From positions 2,444,001 to 2,508,000 of the forward strand of contig JAWNZC010000265.1 of the NCBI GenBank assembly GCA_035771165.1: a stretch of DNA of 64,000 nucleotides. The letters run 5' to 3'. The translations under genes were made by a program, and so were the position numbers. Origin of the DNA: Paragorgia papillata (taxonomy: Eukaryota > Cnidaria > Anthozoa > Scleralcyonacea > Coralliidae). A model generated the notes under the pieces. That model saw nothing but the letters and a program-made list of their open reading frames with translations, had not been told where the DNA came from and searched no databases. Positions 61,454-64,000 of the stretch are shown in pieces (the stretch's first letter is position 1; each line of letters begins with the position of its first letter).

Positions 61454-61982
61454 TAACCAACTTACCTCTTTAGGGCTTCATATCTGGTGCATGGCATTTC
61501 AGGTGCACGTTCGGCGCTGCTAACCTTTGGCGTTTTCTTGCACGTTTTGCGAACTGAAACAATTCTTTAACGGCCCATAATAATAAGGTCCACGCAATAT
61601 TTTTATTGTTAGCTACGTGTGTGAACAAATTTGATCCGATAATGAAACACGAGTCATAATAAGTTTGTGCAGTTACTCTTCGTTGGCTTCTCTTCGACGA
61701 CGGACTTTTGGTTTCCATATTGACGGGTTTAAAGTCATCTTTTATGCAACGAAGGCTCGCACCTTTGGCCCCTTACGTGACGCCTTTCAAAACAAAGATC
61801 AGCAAAATGCGCAGAGCAAATAACAAAGCACCCTGGTTCAAATTAGCGCGATAGCTATGTTTTAACCGAAAATAAACCCAAACAAGAAGCTTTTTAGTTT
61901 TGGGGTTCTGGTGAAGCGAAATTGGCACATTACGATCAGCGCAGTTACTACACCCTTGAGCAACACAAGGACATGGTGGCAT
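61454..61982 (-). pseudogene. THAP-domain protein relic of the outer element
   Basis: ATG at 61,982: MPPCPCVAQGCSNCADRNVP, ISLHQNPKTKKLLVWVYFRL. This is the start of a THAP zinc finger (C..C, 'SLH.nP', W). FALRI follows where 'CS.HF' is expected, so the zinc Cys and His are lost. An in-frame TAA precedes GAKGASLRCIKDDFKPVN. A basic region KSPSSKRSQRR and ARKRQRL come next, ending with a stop 5 bases before a good donor (GAG/GTAAGT at about 61,463). The downstream exons would have lain where the inner element now sits. THAP domains bind DNA in P and Kolobok-type transposases. Confidence 0.6.
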
Positions 61983-62316
61983 AATTTTGTACTGCTTTTC
62001 AATAAACTTTATTACATGTAAAACCGTAGAATAAGTCAGGAAGACGCGTTTAAACTATGTACGTATATAGTAGGATATATGAATCTTCTTGTAGAGTGTT
62101 GAGTAGATGACGTCACAACGAGCTACCGCTATTAATAAATTGCAGGCTCCAAAAAATTTCGAAATCAAGCCAAGTGCTCGTAAAAGATGCTTGAATTCTG
62201 ATAGAAAACATTTTCTAAAATCGTTTTTAAATACATGGTAAGTCATATTAGGACCATAAGAAGTATTTTGGCTAAAAAAAACGCAAAGTGAAAATTCGAT
62301 CGTACTGCCACTTTAA

Positions 62317-62886
62317 AGAATGGATTTCTTTAAGAATTTGTTGAGCTAGGAACTGCATATCAACATATGGAATTCTTCATGGGATGTGCATCAGTTTGTT
62401 GTTTTTTTAATTTTTTTATTATATACAATTTCTTATTGGATTAACTTTATTTATTATATAAAATAGAGTGTTTTATTGATTTTTCCGCCACTAATAAAAG
62501 TGATAATCTCACATGTGCGATTATTTATGATAATCGCACATGTGACGATTATCGCTGAATCAGCATTATAGTTTAACGCAATTTTTGCAAGGCAATAGGA
62601 CAATTTTTTTATATAATAAACAGAACAATACATGGATGCTTGGAAATATGAAATTTATTTCTCGTGTTGACCAGGATATGTCACTCGTTCGCTTCGCTCA
62701 CTCGTGAGATATCCTGGTCAACACTCGAAATAAATTTCATATTTCTGCACATCCATGTATTATTCTCTATTTAATGACATTTTAAAAATCTTGGAATTCT
62801 TCAGAGCTGCATGTTCCTCACATAAACATCTCATATGGGGTTACGTGTTTTGGCGCCGTGTGTCGACGTGTCGTTTCTATGCGATG
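62317..62886. other. Duplicated intron 2 sequence, with added palindromes
   Basis: 62,317-62,400 and 62,765-62,880 match 31,335-31,440 and 31,860-31,970 of the intact gene. Between them is copy-specific DNA including a small CACATGTG-rich hairpin at 62,510-62,560. Confidence 0.65.
62640..62755. mobile_element. MITE, ~115 bp
   Basis: GGAAATATGAAATTTATTTC and the complement of GAAATAAATTTCATATTTC. TGTTGACCAGGATAT pairs with ATATCCTGGTCAACA around a GCTTCGCTC centre. Confidence 0.7.
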
Positions 62887-63616
62887 GAGTGTAACCAAAA
62901 GTCGAGAGTCGAGACTAAAAGTCGAGAGTCGCAACAAAGAAGTCGAGAGTCGAGAGAGAGTTAAAAAAAAAGACAAAATATATATAAATATATATATTTA
63001 TATTATAAGTTTTAATAATAAACTGTGAAAAATCTGAACCAAATATAGTGACCAAACCGAACGAAACAACATGTCGCCAATGTTAAGCGCAATTGCGCCT
63101 GGAGGTGATGTTTTAATAATAACATTATCTTTTGCGTTGGAAAGTAATATGGTAGACTCATCGTTTCATATTATACTTTCATAACAAAAGGGGATGCGCA
63201 AACTGAAAGTGCCGTGTATACAAGCATTATTATTTACCTTACCTTTAAATATAGGACGATCCAACAGAATTGTGTACTTGTGTTTAACTATAGTGGTCTG
63301 AGTGTGTTTTCCACGAATAACCACATGTATTGTTGTTTCATTTTGTCACAATATTTGGGTCAATGGGTCTTATCTTCCAGTTTTATAATAATTTATATTT
63401 TACTATTTTTTCTTGTTTAAAGGCTTACGAATTACAAAATTTATGACTTTTTGAGTCCGAGTCCGGGTTTCATAGTATGCCAGCTGTATACCCCACTTCC
63501 TTAGCGCAAATAGCTCGATTATTATCACACCTTTGTAATTTTTGTTTTTTATCTCTCTCAACTCGATTCTCGACTTTTTTGTCTCGACTCTCGACACTCG
63601 ACTTTTGGTTACACTC
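62887..63616. mobile_element. 730-bp element with 9-bp target duplication
   Basis: Termini GAGTGTAACCAAAAGTCGAG and its complement, with repeated GTCGAGAGTCGAGA words inside the arms. The flanks TATGCGATG (62,878-62,886) and TATGCGGTG (63,617-63,625) are a 9-bp duplication with one mismatch. The intact copy has the empty site at about 31,965-31,985. Non-coding. Confidence 0.75.
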
Positions 63617-63625
63617 TATGCGGTG

Positions 63626-64000
63626 TTAGGTGTACATGCAAACCGTTTGTGCGGGCCTTCTCTATGGCTCTCCATCTGAGCTTCTTGACAAACGTCAAGT
63701 CAAGTTACTTTTTTCGGCAATAAGTTAACTTCTTTGTCTGGTTTAAGTCGAGAATAAAAAACGTGTCGAGATGTTCATTTTTAATCATACTGTTTGAGCT
63801 GGTCGAGAATTAATTTCTGTGAAGTGATACGGGGAGGGTCACAAATATTTTCCAAAGGGGGAAATAACCAATCATGCACTTTATACTTTCTATAGGTAGG
63901 TAGGTAGGATTGTACTAACTAGTGTATTCTGATCGCCAAGCTAGCGAAGATCACGCAATTTTGGATAATCATAATAGGTGTAAACTTGCTTTTATATACA
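63626..64000. repeat. Duplicated intron 2 sequence and left arm of the fold-back element
   Basis: 63,626-63,740 matches 31,977-32,110 and 63,745-64,000 matches 32,390-32,670. It continues past the window end, so exon 3 onward of the duplicate may follow. Confidence 0.8.

Larger units (their letters stand above)
55468..62312. mobile_element. Outer TTAA-flanked DNA transposon (Kolobok/piggyBac-type duplication), interrupted by a second element
   Basis: TTAA lies at 55,464-55,467 and 62,313-62,316. Termini AGTGGCAGTACGA are perfectly inverted, and similarity continues weakly for about 60 bp. A further inverted block TGACGTCATCTACTCAACAC lies at 55,791 and 62,095-62,114. The intact gene's intron 2 has the unoccupied site at about 31,321-31,335, confirming the borders. 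Without the inner element it is about 2.4 kb. It carries a THAP-domain frame (minus) and a P2X7-C-like frame (plus). TTAA duplications plus THAP domains suggest the Kolobok group. The palindromic flank CTTTAAAG leaves the exact duplication length (4-8) ambiguous. Confidence 0.8.

Overview
The window reads as nuclear DNA of a metazoan with spliceosomal introns. It holds one complete host gene inside a dense, nested collection of transposable elements. The mixture is typical of basal marine invertebrates: THAP9/P-type, TTAA-type, Tc1/IS630, PIF/Harbinger and 9-bp-TSD elements, LINEs with a restriction-like endonuclease, a 5S-rRNA-derived SINE, and many palindromic MITEs. I favour a cnidarian, probably an anthozoan. 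That is inference from repeat content, not from a species marker. There are no prokaryotic operons and no CRISPR arrays, and I found no tRNA gene or full rRNA gene.

Layout. 0-5.7 kb: a 206-bp tandem repeat, a THAP9/P-element-like transposase pseudogene (minus strand), an inverted-repeat element and an LTR-retrotransposon gag relic. 6-11 kb: a LINE 3' end, then a degenerate 5'-truncated Ty3/gypsy element on the minus strand. 11.5-16.3 kb: an element with 88-bp TIRs and a perfect 9-bp target duplication. It contains a copy of an unclassified repeat ('family X') and a 5S SINE. 17-21.3 kb: a LINE cut up by a Harbinger relic and MITEs, all between CCGGTGTC-type inverted repeats. 22.4-23.5 kb: a second LINE type (minus). 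23.8-25.3 kb and 34.8-36.3 kb: two copies of an element with 9-bp TSDs carrying part of a RecQ-like helicase gene.

The host gene runs on the plus strand from 28,635 to 46,382 in seven exons. All splice junctions are GT-AG and in phase, and together they encode 404 residues. The product is a secreted, probably GPI-anchored alkaline-phosphatase-superfamily (type I phosphodiesterase/pyrophosphatase-like) enzyme. Its introns hold MITEs, the second RecQ element, two REL-type LINEs lying in (TTA)n tracts, and an 18-bp minisatellite bounded by short inverted repeats. 46.6-48.9 kb holds a second family X copy with a LINE inserted.

From about 54.3 kb to the window end the DNA duplicates the 5' part of this gene (exons 1 and 2 and intron 2 sequence). 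Exon 1 of this copy carries a one-base insertion. Its intron 2 contains the most interesting structure. An outer TTAA-flanked element (55,468-62,312) carries THAP-domain and P2X7-C-like relics. Inside it sits a TA-flanked element (56,904-61,320) with nearly identical 117-bp inverted repeats. That inner element encodes an intact IS630/Tc1-type DD37E transposase. Divergent from it are two adjacent reading frames that together give a PB1 domain, a Cys/His cluster, a coiled coil and a ubiquitin-interacting-like motif. Such an accessory protein is unexpected in a Tc1/IS630-type element. The matching intron in the first gene copy preserves the empty site of the outer element.
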